Origin: Ochrobactrum quorumnocens
GTDB taxonomy: Bacteria; Pseudomonadota; Alphaproteobacteria; Rhizobiales; Rhizobiaceae
Direction: 5' to 3'
Assembly (NCBI RefSeq): GCF_002278035.1
Contig: NZ_CP022603.1
Coordinates: 62,001 to 126,000 of the forward strand
Length of the DNA: 64,000 nucleotides
Shown here: piece by piece, positions 56,964-64,000 of the stretch
How positions within the stretch are numbered: the first letter of the stretch is position 1
How the letters are laid out: the number at the start of each line of letters is the position of its first letter
The notes under the pieces: model-generated
Told to the model about the DNA's origin: nothing
Databases searched by the model: none
What the model saw: only the letters and a program-made list of their open reading frames with translations
Made by a program: the position numbers and the translations under genes

Positions 56964-58368
56964 CTCACCGGCTTTCAGGACTTTACACTTCTGAATAATG
57001 CGCTGCTTCAGTACGTCGGTAATGCTGATAGCGCAGCTGGCGTATCGGCGAAAATTTCCGAAGCTCTTGTGATGTTTGCTGACAACTTCGACAAGGTCGC
57101 AGACGGCGCTTTGCAGCTCGCTGCGGTCGTTCCTGGCGCGTTGGTTGGCCGTTCTTTACTCAGCGTGATCCGCACGCTCGGAACTGCTGGTGTAGCACTC
57201 GGCCAGTTCAGACAAGCTCTAGCTGCTGCAAGCACAATGGGCGGATTGGTCAAAGCTTTCGGTGGGCTTGGTGCAGCCGCTGGCCCTGTAGGCATGGTCA
57301 TCGGTGGCGCGGTTGTTTCATCGCTATTCTCTACAATTCAACTGTTGCCGAGCGGCTTAAGAAGATGGAAGAGGCTGCGAAGTCTTCCGGCAACGCTGTC
57401 GAACAGATCGGCAGACAGAACGATGCGTATACCCAGAACTCACTGAGTAAAGAAGTTGAGGCCGGAACAAAAGAAATGGAAGCTGCCACGGAAGCCGCAG
57501 TCAACATGCTGGCCTGGTTTGTGCAAGTTTCGTCAATGAGCCTCATTACTCCGGAGCAGTACGATGAGCGTGCTCGTCTGCGTGATGGCGTAAAAGAAGG
57601 AACTGTTTGGCCGAAGACGCCAAGCAATCCTTGTTCGCTATGGCGAACGCTGACTACAACTTTCAGGAAGTTGCTGACGCAATCGGCACGATCCTCGATC
57701 GCCTGACAATGGTGTTTATTGCCGCTCGCAGTGCTGCAGCTGATCTTGCTGCGGTTACAGGTGCCAGATCCGTTATAGAAGACCGCTCAACCCGTTCGGC
57801 CAAAGATCCATACATCGCAGCGCGAAGCTGCGAATGAGTATGGGCGTGATCAGATGCGTCTGGCTGCCCTCAATAAAGAAGAACACAGGCTCGAAATGGA
57901 GCGCAAGAAAGTTCGTGACGCAGCAACTAAAAACGACATTGCTCTTACCGAAAAGCAAATTGATGCCATCGCATGCGCGAATGTTGCAGCACGGGAATCT
58001 CGAACTGCCGAAGGCAAGAACCCGAAGAAAGAAAAAATACACCGGCTGAAAAATTCGACACGACAGTTCAGGACGCAAATGATCGCACAGCGGCACTGGT
58101 CGCCGAGACTGAGGCGCTTCGTCAGATCAACCCGCTAATCGATGATTACGGCTTTGATACTGAAGGGGCGCGTACCGAGCAGTAACTGCTCAATGCTGCG
58201 CAGAAACCCGCGCCACAAATCAACGTATCAAGTGCAAGCGGTGACGACTACATCCGCGCCGTTGTCAGCGATTGCGTTAGTCAGGGACTTCGGCAGTACG
58301 ATAAATCAGGACCGATGCGCTTTGCTCGGGACAGCAAACAGGCTTCAAGGCGGGGTTTAGTACGATGA
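56964..58368 (+). pseudogene. Phage tail tape-measure protein, decayed
   Basis: Fragments in successive frames read as one gene: FQDFTLLNNALLQYVGNADS to GGAVVSSLFST, then ERLKKMEEAAKSSGNAVEQI and the following acidic helices, then LAEDAKQSLFAMANADYNFQ, then YGRDQMRLAALNKEEHRLEM, then TPAEKFDTTVQDANDRTAAL to DTEGARTEQ. A TAA interrupts it, and in frame beyond it the typical C-terminus (APQINVSSASGDDYIRAVVS, GLRQYDKSG) ends at TGA. Frame changes occur near 57335, 57605, 57825 and 58037. Much of the usual length (often 600-1000 residues or more) is missing. Tape measures set tail length in long-tailed phages. Confidence 0.75.
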
Positions 58369-58451
58369 TCGATGCGAAAGCGAAATGGCTTCGGTGTGCA
58401 ATCCTCCGCCACCACACCTCAAACGGAACGTTAATTCTCTTTGTTAGGTAG
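58365..58451 (+). pseudogene. Truncated phage gene after the tape measure
   Basis: ATGA overlap with the tape-measure stop. 28 codons (MIDAKAKWLRCAILRHHTSN, then FVR) then a stop, in the position where tail genes usually follow. Its remainder is missing where the DUF2721 gene lies. Short, so tentative. Confidence 0.35.
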
Positions 58452-58466
58452 TTTGGATAGTTTCGA

Positions 58467-58919
58467 TCAATCTAGTTTGTCCGATTGTCGATCAATCCGT
58501 ATCTGCCGCAACATATTACGTCCGGCGATTAGCACCTCAAACAGGAAAGCGACGAGTGATCCCACCAGCGACAGGAGTGCGCCTCCAAAAAGCCAGTAGA
58601 GGTTCTCTTGACGAAGCGAAACGGCGAGAGCGCTTGCAAGGAGGTTAAGTATCGCACCGCACGTGCAGATGCCAGCTATGACACCAAGTATTACTGCAAG
58701 CTCCAGCGCAAGGATTCTTCGCTGAAGATAAGTTCTCTGAAGGGAAAACAGGCGATTTTGCGTCGCTGTGTCCGCCAGCTCGTTCAGTCGATCCGAAACG
58801 CGTCCCAGACGGGTAGTGTAAATACTCACGAACCCGGCCGTGCCCGCTAGCAGAAACACTGGAGCAAGCGAGGTTTGTACCACTGATGCAAGGTGATTTA
58901 CAACTGGCAACGTTTCCAT
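58467..58919 (-). CDS. DUF2721 family membrane protein
   Basis: 150 residues from the ATG at 58919, preceded by GAGGAG. Three hydrophobic segments: near 12-32 (VVQTSLAPVFLLAGTAGFVS), 73-97 and 103-130. The cytoplasmic-side stretch RLGRVSDRLNELA followed by LQRTYLQRRILALELAVILG matches the DUF2721 family of unknown function. It is intact and has its own orientation, between broken phage tail genes, so it may be phage cargo or a later insertion. Confidence 0.75.
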   Translation of the reverse strand: METLPVVNHLASVVQTSLAPVFLLAGTAGFVSIYTTRLGRVSDRLNELADTATQNRLFSLQRTYLQRRILALELAVILGVIAGICTCGAILNLLASALAVSLRQENLYWLFGGALLSLVGSLVAFLFEVLIAGRNMLRQIRIDRQSDKLD

Positions 58920-59133
58920 AGGCTCCTCGCGAATTAATTTCGGCCCGCCTGGTCTTTTCAATCGGACTGATTATTCGGTATTACTTCTTGTACGAGGCCA
59001 CAGCAACAGCGTTCAATAAGACCAAATCGAACAGCGTGTACAATAACTGCGGCAATTCTGGTGCATCTGAGCCCGGTTATTCTGGGATTGGTGTTGAACT
59101 GCTCAATCCAATCGGTCGTCAAATATTACATCA

Positions 59134-59754
59134 TTGGCGAGGCAACGCTTTAACAGATCGGTCTTCGTGCAATCTTATCTGCTGCTTAATTATCCGATCA
59201 GTCAGACGAAATTCGGCGGCCGGGTTATATCGACGGTCGAGTTCGTTGATCCGTATCGAGCCGTTGATATGGAAGCACTGACGATGAAGGCCAGCGAGGC
59301 TGTTCAGCTTCAAGCATTCATTGCCGCAGCAAAGGGCAGGATGGAGACGATTGTTTATCGTCCGAAGCATATTTGCATCCCGCGCGCTTATTGGGGTGAC
59401 CCGAATAACACGCACATCACCGGCACCGCCTCGCGCGGGACCGTGACGGGCGGATACACTGTTCAGCTAACAGGTGTTGTCCCCAGGCTACGATTGATGG
59501 ACGGTGATATGTTCTCGCTGAAGAGCGGTGATTATCTGCAGTTCTTGCAGGTCGCTTATGATGGTGGCGCAACAGCTGTCAGTACCACGATAACCGTCAA
59601 AGTCGATCAGCCGATTGCCTCGTCTATTGCAGCTGGCACAACGGCCCGGTTCAAGCAGCCTGAAATGAATGCGCGGCTTGTGAAGGACAGCTTTCAAATG
59701 ACGAAAGGTCTGCGGCCGACCACAACTTTCCAGCTGATCGAGGTGCCGAGATAA
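59134..59754 (+). pseudogene. Phage tail-module protein, N-terminally truncated
   Basis: About 206 codons remain open from a TTG that has no ribosome site. The sequence begins inside a domain (ARQRFNRSVFVQSYLLLNYP) and runs to a likely natural end (RPTTTFQLIEVPR). A central jelly-roll-like stretch (VVPRLRLMDGDMFSLKSGDY, then LQVAYDGGATAVSTTITV) suggests a virion protein. It lies between tail genes on the same strand. The exact family is not recognised. Confidence 0.5.
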
Positions 59755-59774
59755 AGCAGCGCTTTGATGTCGTA

Positions 59775-59948
59775 TCAGTATTGAGGCTTGCTAATTGATC
59801 CGGTAATTGTCTGGTCAATCGCGACAGTCATGCGGCTATCAGAGCCGTACGCTGAATAGACAGCAAGCATTACCAGCACCATTGGTGCGGCAAGGATGGC
59901 GCTTCTGATTGCGGTTTCAGCGATTGGTGAGCGGGATCGTTTTCTCAT
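59775..59948 (-). CDS. Small single-span membrane protein, phage region
   Basis: 57 residues. Basic N-terminus (MRKRSRSPIAETAIRSA), one hydrophobic segment (ILAAPMVLVMLAVYSAYG), then a short polar tail. No convincing ribosome site. It could be a phage lysis or membrane peptide, or chance. Confidence 0.35.
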   Translation of the reverse strand: MRKRSRSPIAETAIRSAILAAPMVLVMLAVYSAYGSDSRMTVAIDQTITGSISKPQY

Positions 59949-60053
59949 TGTCTATTAATAGCGTATTTAGCTTAAAGCTCAGTAAAACGGTGTGGTTAAC
60001 CATCTGTATCCTTCAGTAAAGCTAGCCCACAGTTATTATTATTCGGAGGCTTC

Positions 60054-60556
60054 ATGGCTTTCCCAACTCGTCTACAACAATTGCTGGAGGAGGGGCGCAT
60101 CGTCGTGCACTCTCTCGGAGAATTTCAGTTCGGCACCGGCTTTTGGTATATGTGGAACAGCTCGTCTGAGTTCGTCTGGAACTGTAATACCGCGATGAAT
60201 ATCTGCGATGAAATTATTTCGGACGGCAGCAAACGCTTTAGTGCGGCCCTGATAGCTTCCTGTGGCGACGGTGTTACGCATTTTACCGGGCAATCACGAC
60301 GAGGATGCATCGGTGGCGGTCGCTTACTTTCTGCTTGCTTGGTATCGCAATGAGCCACGCGTCGTGGTCGATGTTGACCTGTCTCTGTTCTTTAGGTTTC
60401 GGTTCGGGCTTCCTATCGGGTCGTCCAATGCAGGCGATCACGTATCACGCGATATATGGGGAGATTAGCCGGATGCGCGTTGCCATGACGGATGGTGTGA
60501 ATACCAAATATCAGGCTGCGAATGATAATGTGGCAAGTCAAAGGGCAGCGGCGTAA
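60054..60556 (+). pseudogene. Phage tail protein (DUF2163-like), frameshifted
   Basis: GGAGGC precedes the ATG. The opening MAFPTRLQQLLEEGRIVVHS, then FWYMWNSSSEFVWN, resembles the start of DUF2163-type proteins of gene-transfer-agent and phage tails. After about 70 codons the frame moves (LPGNHDEDASVAVAYFLLAW, then YRNEPRVVVDVD), and again near 60390 (MQAITYHAIYGEISRMRV) to a stop at 60556. At least two frame changes. Family match is tentative. Confidence 0.5.
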
Positions 60557-60559
60557 TTC

Positions 60560-60799
60560 TTATCCGCCTTTGGAAGCTAAATAATGGTCAACAGCAGAGC
60601 CAATTTCAGTCTCCAGCTGATTTGTCTGTGCCAGAATTTCTTTGATAGCCAAATCTTTGTTGTCAGCAAACGGTGAGTTCATACGCCCATTATCCGAGGA
60701 TGGCGCGAAATGACCGTACTCCACGACGACTTCCCGACCTGAAAACTGCACGGTGATCGATGCTATTGTCCCAACGTATTTGGCATCTAATATTTGCAT
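60560..60799 (-). CDS. Hypothetical phage protein
   Basis: 79 residues from the ATG at 60799, with AGGAGG upstream. No recognised domain. The N-terminal half looks like a beta sandwich (ITVQFSGREVVVEYGHF). The C-terminal half is an acidic helix (DLAIKEILAQTNQLETEIGS). It is convergent with the broken tail gene upstream and appears intact. Confidence 0.6.
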   Translation of the reverse strand: MQILDAKYVGTIASITVQFSGREVVVEYGHFAPSSDNGRMNSPFADNKDLAIKEILAQTNQLETEIGSAVDHYLASKGG

Positions 60800-60948
60800 C
60801 TTGGCCTCCTGCGTAGTTGCCAGTTTAATATAGGGATGCACATCAACACAAGTATATCGCGCCGCCTACCCAGCGAGGTTTCACCAAAACACGAGGAGAG
60901 AATATGCTTGAAGAAGCAGAAGACAAAGCCTTACGCGGCTGTTGAAGG

Positions 60949-61344
60949 ATGGACGGGTATACCATTTTGCAGGAAAGGTGTAACGACAATGAGCAACCAC
61001 TCGTCATCATCGAAACCCCTTACAGCGGCGATGTAGAAGCCAACACCGCATATGCTCGTGTTGGCCTTTTAGACAGCTTGCGTCGTGGCGAAGCGCCGAT
61101 TGTCAGCCACCTTCTGCACACTCAAGTTCTGGACAATATGAGGCCAGATGAGCGGTCGTTAGGCATTAAGGCCGGTCTTGCCTGGTATCAAGCGGCAACG
61201 AAATGCGTTGTTTACACTGACCGTGGTATCAGCGGCGGCACGGAGCGAGGCATTGATCGTGCAGAGCAACATGGCGTGGCGATAGAGTGCCGATGGCTAG
61301 AAAAGAATGCGTGGCTAGCAGGAGAAAACAGTGAGCAACATTGA
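60949..61344 (+). CDS. DUF7768 (nucleoside 2-deoxyribosyltransferase-like) phage protein
   Basis: 131 residues as read. Conserved core: IIETPYSGDVEANTAYAR, APIVSHLLHTQVLD, ERSLGIKAGLAW, YTDRGISGGTERGIDRA. This pattern belongs to phage and rhizobial proteins related to nucleoside deoxyribosyltransferases. The natural start may be the ATG at 60990 (ATGAGCAACC), which has AGGAAAGG upstream but is one base out of frame with the core, so either the start is 60949 or a base was lost just after 60990. The activity is not proven for the family. Confidence 0.65.
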   Translation: MDGYTILQERCNDNEQPLVIIETPYSGDVEANTAYARVGLLDSLRRGEAPIVSHLLHTQVLDNMRPDERSLGIKAGLAWYQAATKCVVYTDRGISGGTERGIDRAEQHGVAIECRWLEKNAWLAGENSEQH

Positions 61345-61738
61345 AACAGCAATTGCCGTGGCATCCGCCGCTCACATGGGGCAGCTGGACAAGAACGGCG
61401 AGCCTTATATTTTTCATCCCATCCGGGTGATGCTGGCTCAGACCACGACCGAAACGCAGATCGTAGGTGTGATGCATGATTTGATTGAGGACACAGACAC
61501 GTCTATGAACGACATCTATTCGTTCGGCTTTGACGACGACATCGTGCTGGCCTTGAATGCAATAACCCGTCGGGATGACGAGGACTACTTCGTTTATGTC
61601 AAACGGGCGTGTTCCAATCCGATTGCTAGGCCGGTGAAGATCGCGGACCTGCGCGATAATCTTCGCGCTTCAAAAGATGATGCTGACAGGCGTGCTCGCT
61701 ATCTCAAAGCGCTAGAAATGCTCGGGGAGAATCCATGA
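61331..61738 (+). CDS. SpoT/MESH1-like HD-domain hydrolase, phage-encoded
   Basis: 135 residues. The HD metal site of (p)ppGpp hydrolases is visible: FHPIRVM, then GVMHDLIEDTD (HD and ED) and RPVKIADLRDN with the last Asp. It is about the size of small alarmone hydrolases (MESH1/SAH) rather than full-length SpoT. It overlaps the DUF7768 gene by 14 bases and the next gene by four. It may lower alarmone levels during phage growth or act on another nucleotide. The substrate is inferred only. Confidence 0.78.
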   Translation: MSNIETAIAVASAAHMGQLDKNGEPYIFHPIRVMLAQTTTETQIVGVMHDLIEDTDTSMNDIYSFGFDDDIVLALNAITRRDDEDYFVYVKRACSNPIARPVKIADLRDNLRASKDDADRRARYLKALEMLGENP

Positions 61739-62067
61739 ACCAATTCCACGTGGACCAGCAAGTGGTCTGCATCGATTCGGTCGTTGGCTTTGAGCAGTTC
61801 ATCGAGATCAAGGAAGGTGAGATTTACGAGATCGCTTGGATCGGCCCTTTCGAACATTCCATTCACGGCTGTTATATTGGCGTTGGGCTCAAGGGCGTTG
61901 AACGCGGCACCTGTCCGCAGTTCGGTTACGAAAAACCGCCTTTTGCAGCGCGCCGATTCCGTCCGCTTGTTCGTGACAAGCTGTTATCCTTGCGCAGATT
62001 GCTGAACGACTGGCCTGTTACCGAGAAGTTTGAAGAGCCAAAGCGTAAGGTGAGGGAAAAAGTATGA
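61735..62067 (+). CDS. Hypothetical phage protein
   Basis: 110 residues, ATGA-coupled to the HD hydrolase. The sequence has a beta-rich centre (FIEIKEGEIYEIAWIGPFEH, then IGVGLKGVERG) and a basic C-terminal tail (KRKVREKV). The pattern suggests a small SH3-like barrel, common in phage early regions. Function unknown. Confidence 0.65.
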   Translation: MNQFHVDQQVVCIDSVVGFEQFIEIKEGEIYEIAWIGPFEHSIHGCYIGVGLKGVERGTCPQFGYEKPPFAARRFRPLVRDKLLSLRRLLNDWPVTEKFEEPKRKVREKV

Positions 62068-62285
62068 GCACTTGGAAAACCATGGATACCGCGCCTCTTG
62101 ATGGTACGAGGGTCGACCTTTGGACTGATATGGGCAGAATTACTAACTGTGCGTTTAAACATAAACGTGGTGGGAACGGCGCCACTGTTGGAATAAAAAA
62201 TTGGTTTGGCATCCGTTTCGATGGGATGGTTCCACCAGTCCCGAGCCATTGGATGTTCCCTCCAGAACCTCCGGAGGGTGTATAA
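62064..62285 (+). CDS. DUF551-like phage protein
   Basis: 73 residues, ATGA-coupled to the previous gene. Opens with the DUF551-type pattern WKTMDTAPLDGTRVDLWTDM and ends PSHWMFPPEPPEGV, a hallmark of these short phage proteins. Function unknown. Confidence 0.72.
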   Translation: MSTWKTMDTAPLDGTRVDLWTDMGRITNCAFKHKRGGNGATVGIKNWFGIRFDGMVPPVPSHWMFPPEPPEGV

Positions 62286-62446
62286 TGGTGCCAGACGCAA
62301 GGATTGACCACGAAGAGCTGGACAAACCAACATTTGCAGACCTCTGCGCTCGCAACAAGGAGGCACGAGAGGCAGCTACACGTGCATGGTGGGCGCAGCG
62401 AGAACGGGAAAATAGCTTCGACGTTCGATGGGGCAAGTGTGCCTGA
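62285..62446 (+). CDS. Small phage protein
   Basis: 53 residues (MVPDARIDHEELDKPTFADL and on), coupled by a one-base overlap (TAATG). Charged helical sequence with a C-terminal RERENSFDVRWGKCA. Last gene of the coupled set that starts at 60949. No known family. Confidence 0.5.
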   Translation: MVPDARIDHEELDKPTFADLCARNKEAREAATRAWWAQRERENSFDVRWGKCA

Positions 62447-62557
62447 CACCTTCGATCCCGGCATCCCGTCAACTGTAACCTCAGACGGTGGATCAACAAG
62501 CTATTACGAGCTACGTCATATTCACGACGGTGGAGCTTGCTTCACCACGTGAGCGTG

Positions 62558-62749
62558 TCATTTCGCAAACACCGTCGGTTTCCAGCCACGCGAAAATCCG
62601 AGCGACATTGCGAGACTGGCGTACTCAATTTCTTTGATAAGAAAATCTCGGTCTTTCAGCAGCGCTTCCATGGCAGCGCGTATATCGCCTTTGTGATAGG
62701 CGAGAACCATCTCGATTTCGTCGTCGTAGCTTTCCACAGTCGCATTCAT
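62558..62749 (-). CDS. Hypothetical phage protein
   Basis: 63 residues from the ATG at 62749, with GGAG eight bases upstream. Helical protein (EMVLAYHKGDIRAAMEALLK, then RDFLIKEIEYASLAMSLGF) ending SRGWKPTVFAK, a pattern I associate with short conserved phage proteins of Rhizobiales. Function unknown. Confidence 0.6.
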   Translation of the reverse strand: MNATVESYDDEIEMVLAYHKGDIRAAMEALLKDRDFLIKEIEYASLAMSLGFSRGWKPTVFAK

Positions 62750-63020
62750 GGCGGACTCCATACTAAGCGAAGGCACGCCGCCAAACGTGCCCGGTAAAGT
62801 TCGTTTTTGTCACCAGTGTTCCTATTTTGTTCTTAATCCTATATGCTGTCAATTGTCCTTTGTATTTTGTGAAAAGGTTGGGGAAGCACTGTGGATAGTG
62901 TGTGGATATCTAATGTCGTTCTGATGCGGACGGAATTGATTATTCAGATCGCAAAGTCGGCGATGATTTGTTTCTCTGTGTGCCAGAATATAGTGTGCCT
63001 AGAATATCAGGAGATCATTC

Positions 63021-64000
63021 TTGGCAAAAATTAAGAAATGCTCGGGGGAAAATACGAGCGGAAAACATGAAGCTTGGCAGTTGAATTTTACTGACAGGCA
63101 CGGGAAACGTCACCGCAAACAATACGCAAAGAAACGCGAAGCTGAAGCTCGTCTTGCTGATCTTATGACTGAGACAGGGGCGGGGACCTACAAGGAAGCA
63201 GCTCAAAAGACGAATGTTGCTGGCATCTATCGTGATTATTATGAAGAGATGGAGAAGCGCAACAAAGGTTGTGAAAGCGTTGTTCAGGCGTATCTGCGCA
63301 GTACGAAGCAGCACATCGATAATTGGATTGATCCGAAAGAAGAAAGCACTGTCGGGTTCACGAAAGGTATCGGAAATAAAACGCTGTCTGAATTAATGAC
63401 CGCGGAAGTGATCAAACTCAGGAATGAAATGCGCGACGCATCGGCCGGCGTTGTTACTACGCGGCGGGTTCTCGGAACTCTGAGCCACATTTTGAAGTAT
63501 GGCGTCGAGACGGATAAGATCGGCATAAATGTAGCTAAGGGCGTAATTAGCAAGCGAGATGAGGCCGGAGAAAGGGTCACGCCACCGATGAAGGCGGCTC
63601 GGGCAATAATCCTGAAAAAGTCTGACGAGAAATTAGCGCTTCGAACCAAGTTTGCAGCTTCATCAGGCCTGCGAGCGTATGAGCAATGTGCACTGCGATG
63701 GATGCACTTGGATCTGAAAAAGGCTGTGTCTCGGTCGAAACGCGTGTGGATGCATATGGTGAGTTTGACACGACAAAGTCATCTGCAGGGCGTCGCACTG
63801 TTCCAATCGGCAAGGCGATGATCCAACAGTTGAAATCTTGGAAGGGTGAAACGAAGTACAGCGAGCCTGACGTTTTTGTTTTCACCGACGGCAAGGGTGG
63901 CTTTGTGCGTCACACCAGTTTCATGAAACGAGATTGGAAGTCGATGATCAAAAGTGCAAAGGTTGAAGATATCGGCTGGCACGCAATTCGTCACTTCGCC
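63021..64000 (+). pseudogene. int: Phage tyrosine integrase, frameshifted and cut by the window edge
   Basis: Starts at a TTG with AGGAG nine bases upstream. The N-terminal Arm-binding domain (HEAWQLNFTDRHGKRHRKQY) and SAM-like core-binding domain (about 65-180) are intact, and the catalytic domain begins with the first Arg in FAASSGLRAYEQCALRW. After LDLKK a one-base loss in the run CTGAAAAAGGC (63714-63724) shifts the frame. The next frame carries on with CVSVETRVDAYGEFDTTKSS, GRRTVPIGKAMIQQ and GWHAIRHFA (the HxxRH motif) to the last base. The catalytic Tyr would be beyond 64000. A sequencing error in the A-run is an alternative. Confidence 0.82.

Noticed and set aside
62870..62920. TGTGGATAGTGTGTGGATATC considered as a DnaA or iteron site upstream of the integrase
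   Set aside because: Neither copy matches the 9-base DnaA box, and two imperfect copies do not make an iteron array.

Overview
The window looks like a chromosomal segment from a Brucellaceae alphaproteobacterium, most likely the Ochrobactrum/Brucella group. The evidence is a DivK-PleD pair, a LOV-domain HWE histidine kinase, a BA14K protein, DUF3572, UPF0173, a gatC-GNAT-gatA cluster, a topA-rnr-DUF983-Nudix run and a pyrB/inactive-pyrC pair, all of the rhizobial type. Species cannot be settled from the sequence alone.

Layout. 0-5.3 kb: an ABC importer of the ferric-iron/polyamine type (permease, ATPase, binding protein), a small secreted protein and an Omp25/31-like remnant. 5.5-12.9 kb: a MexEF/BepFG-type RND efflux operon led by an alpha/beta-hydrolase homologue without catalytic residues, with a divergent LysR regulator and then a DeoR regulator. 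13.1-16.7 kb: a large autotransporter whose passenger starts with a complete DNase I/EEP-type phosphodiesterase domain. 16.8-23.3 kb: a TctCBA tripartite tricarboxylate transporter and a DctB/DctD-like two-component system. 23.5-31 kb: a TolA-like secreted protein, DnaA boxes, tRNA-Cys, DinB, an Rnk/GreA-like protein, DUF3572, DivK, PleD, ribosomal protein L33 and an MFS transporter. 30.7-41.3 kb: a minus-strand housekeeping run (pyrB, inactive pyrC, plsY, a ruined dprA, topA, rnr, DUF983, Nudix, MFS). 41.6-56.2 kb: an AidB-like acyl-CoA dehydrogenase, RuvX, UPF0173 hydrolase, gatC and gatA with two acetyltransferases, an FlbD-like peptide, ParE, an EamA transporter, LipB, the LOV kinase, BA14K and a membrane alpha/beta hydrolase.

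From tRNA-Lys (56.5 kb) to the right edge lies a decayed prophage. It has a frameshifted excisionase-like gene, a tape-measure gene broken by several frameshifts and a stop, further truncated tail genes, an apparently intact cluster of small phage genes (including a SpoT-like HD hydrolase and a DUF7768 protein), and a tyrosine integrase that is frameshifted and cut by the window edge. A DUF2721 membrane gene lies inside the broken tail module.

An intergenic repeat family with the core GTGCGAAGCGGTTTT occurs at least six times between 29 and 45 kb. Nothing here is clearly a wholly new system. The best leads are the EEP-autotransporter with its paired upstream operators, the triad-less hydrolase in an efflux operon, and the phage nucleotide-enzyme cluster.
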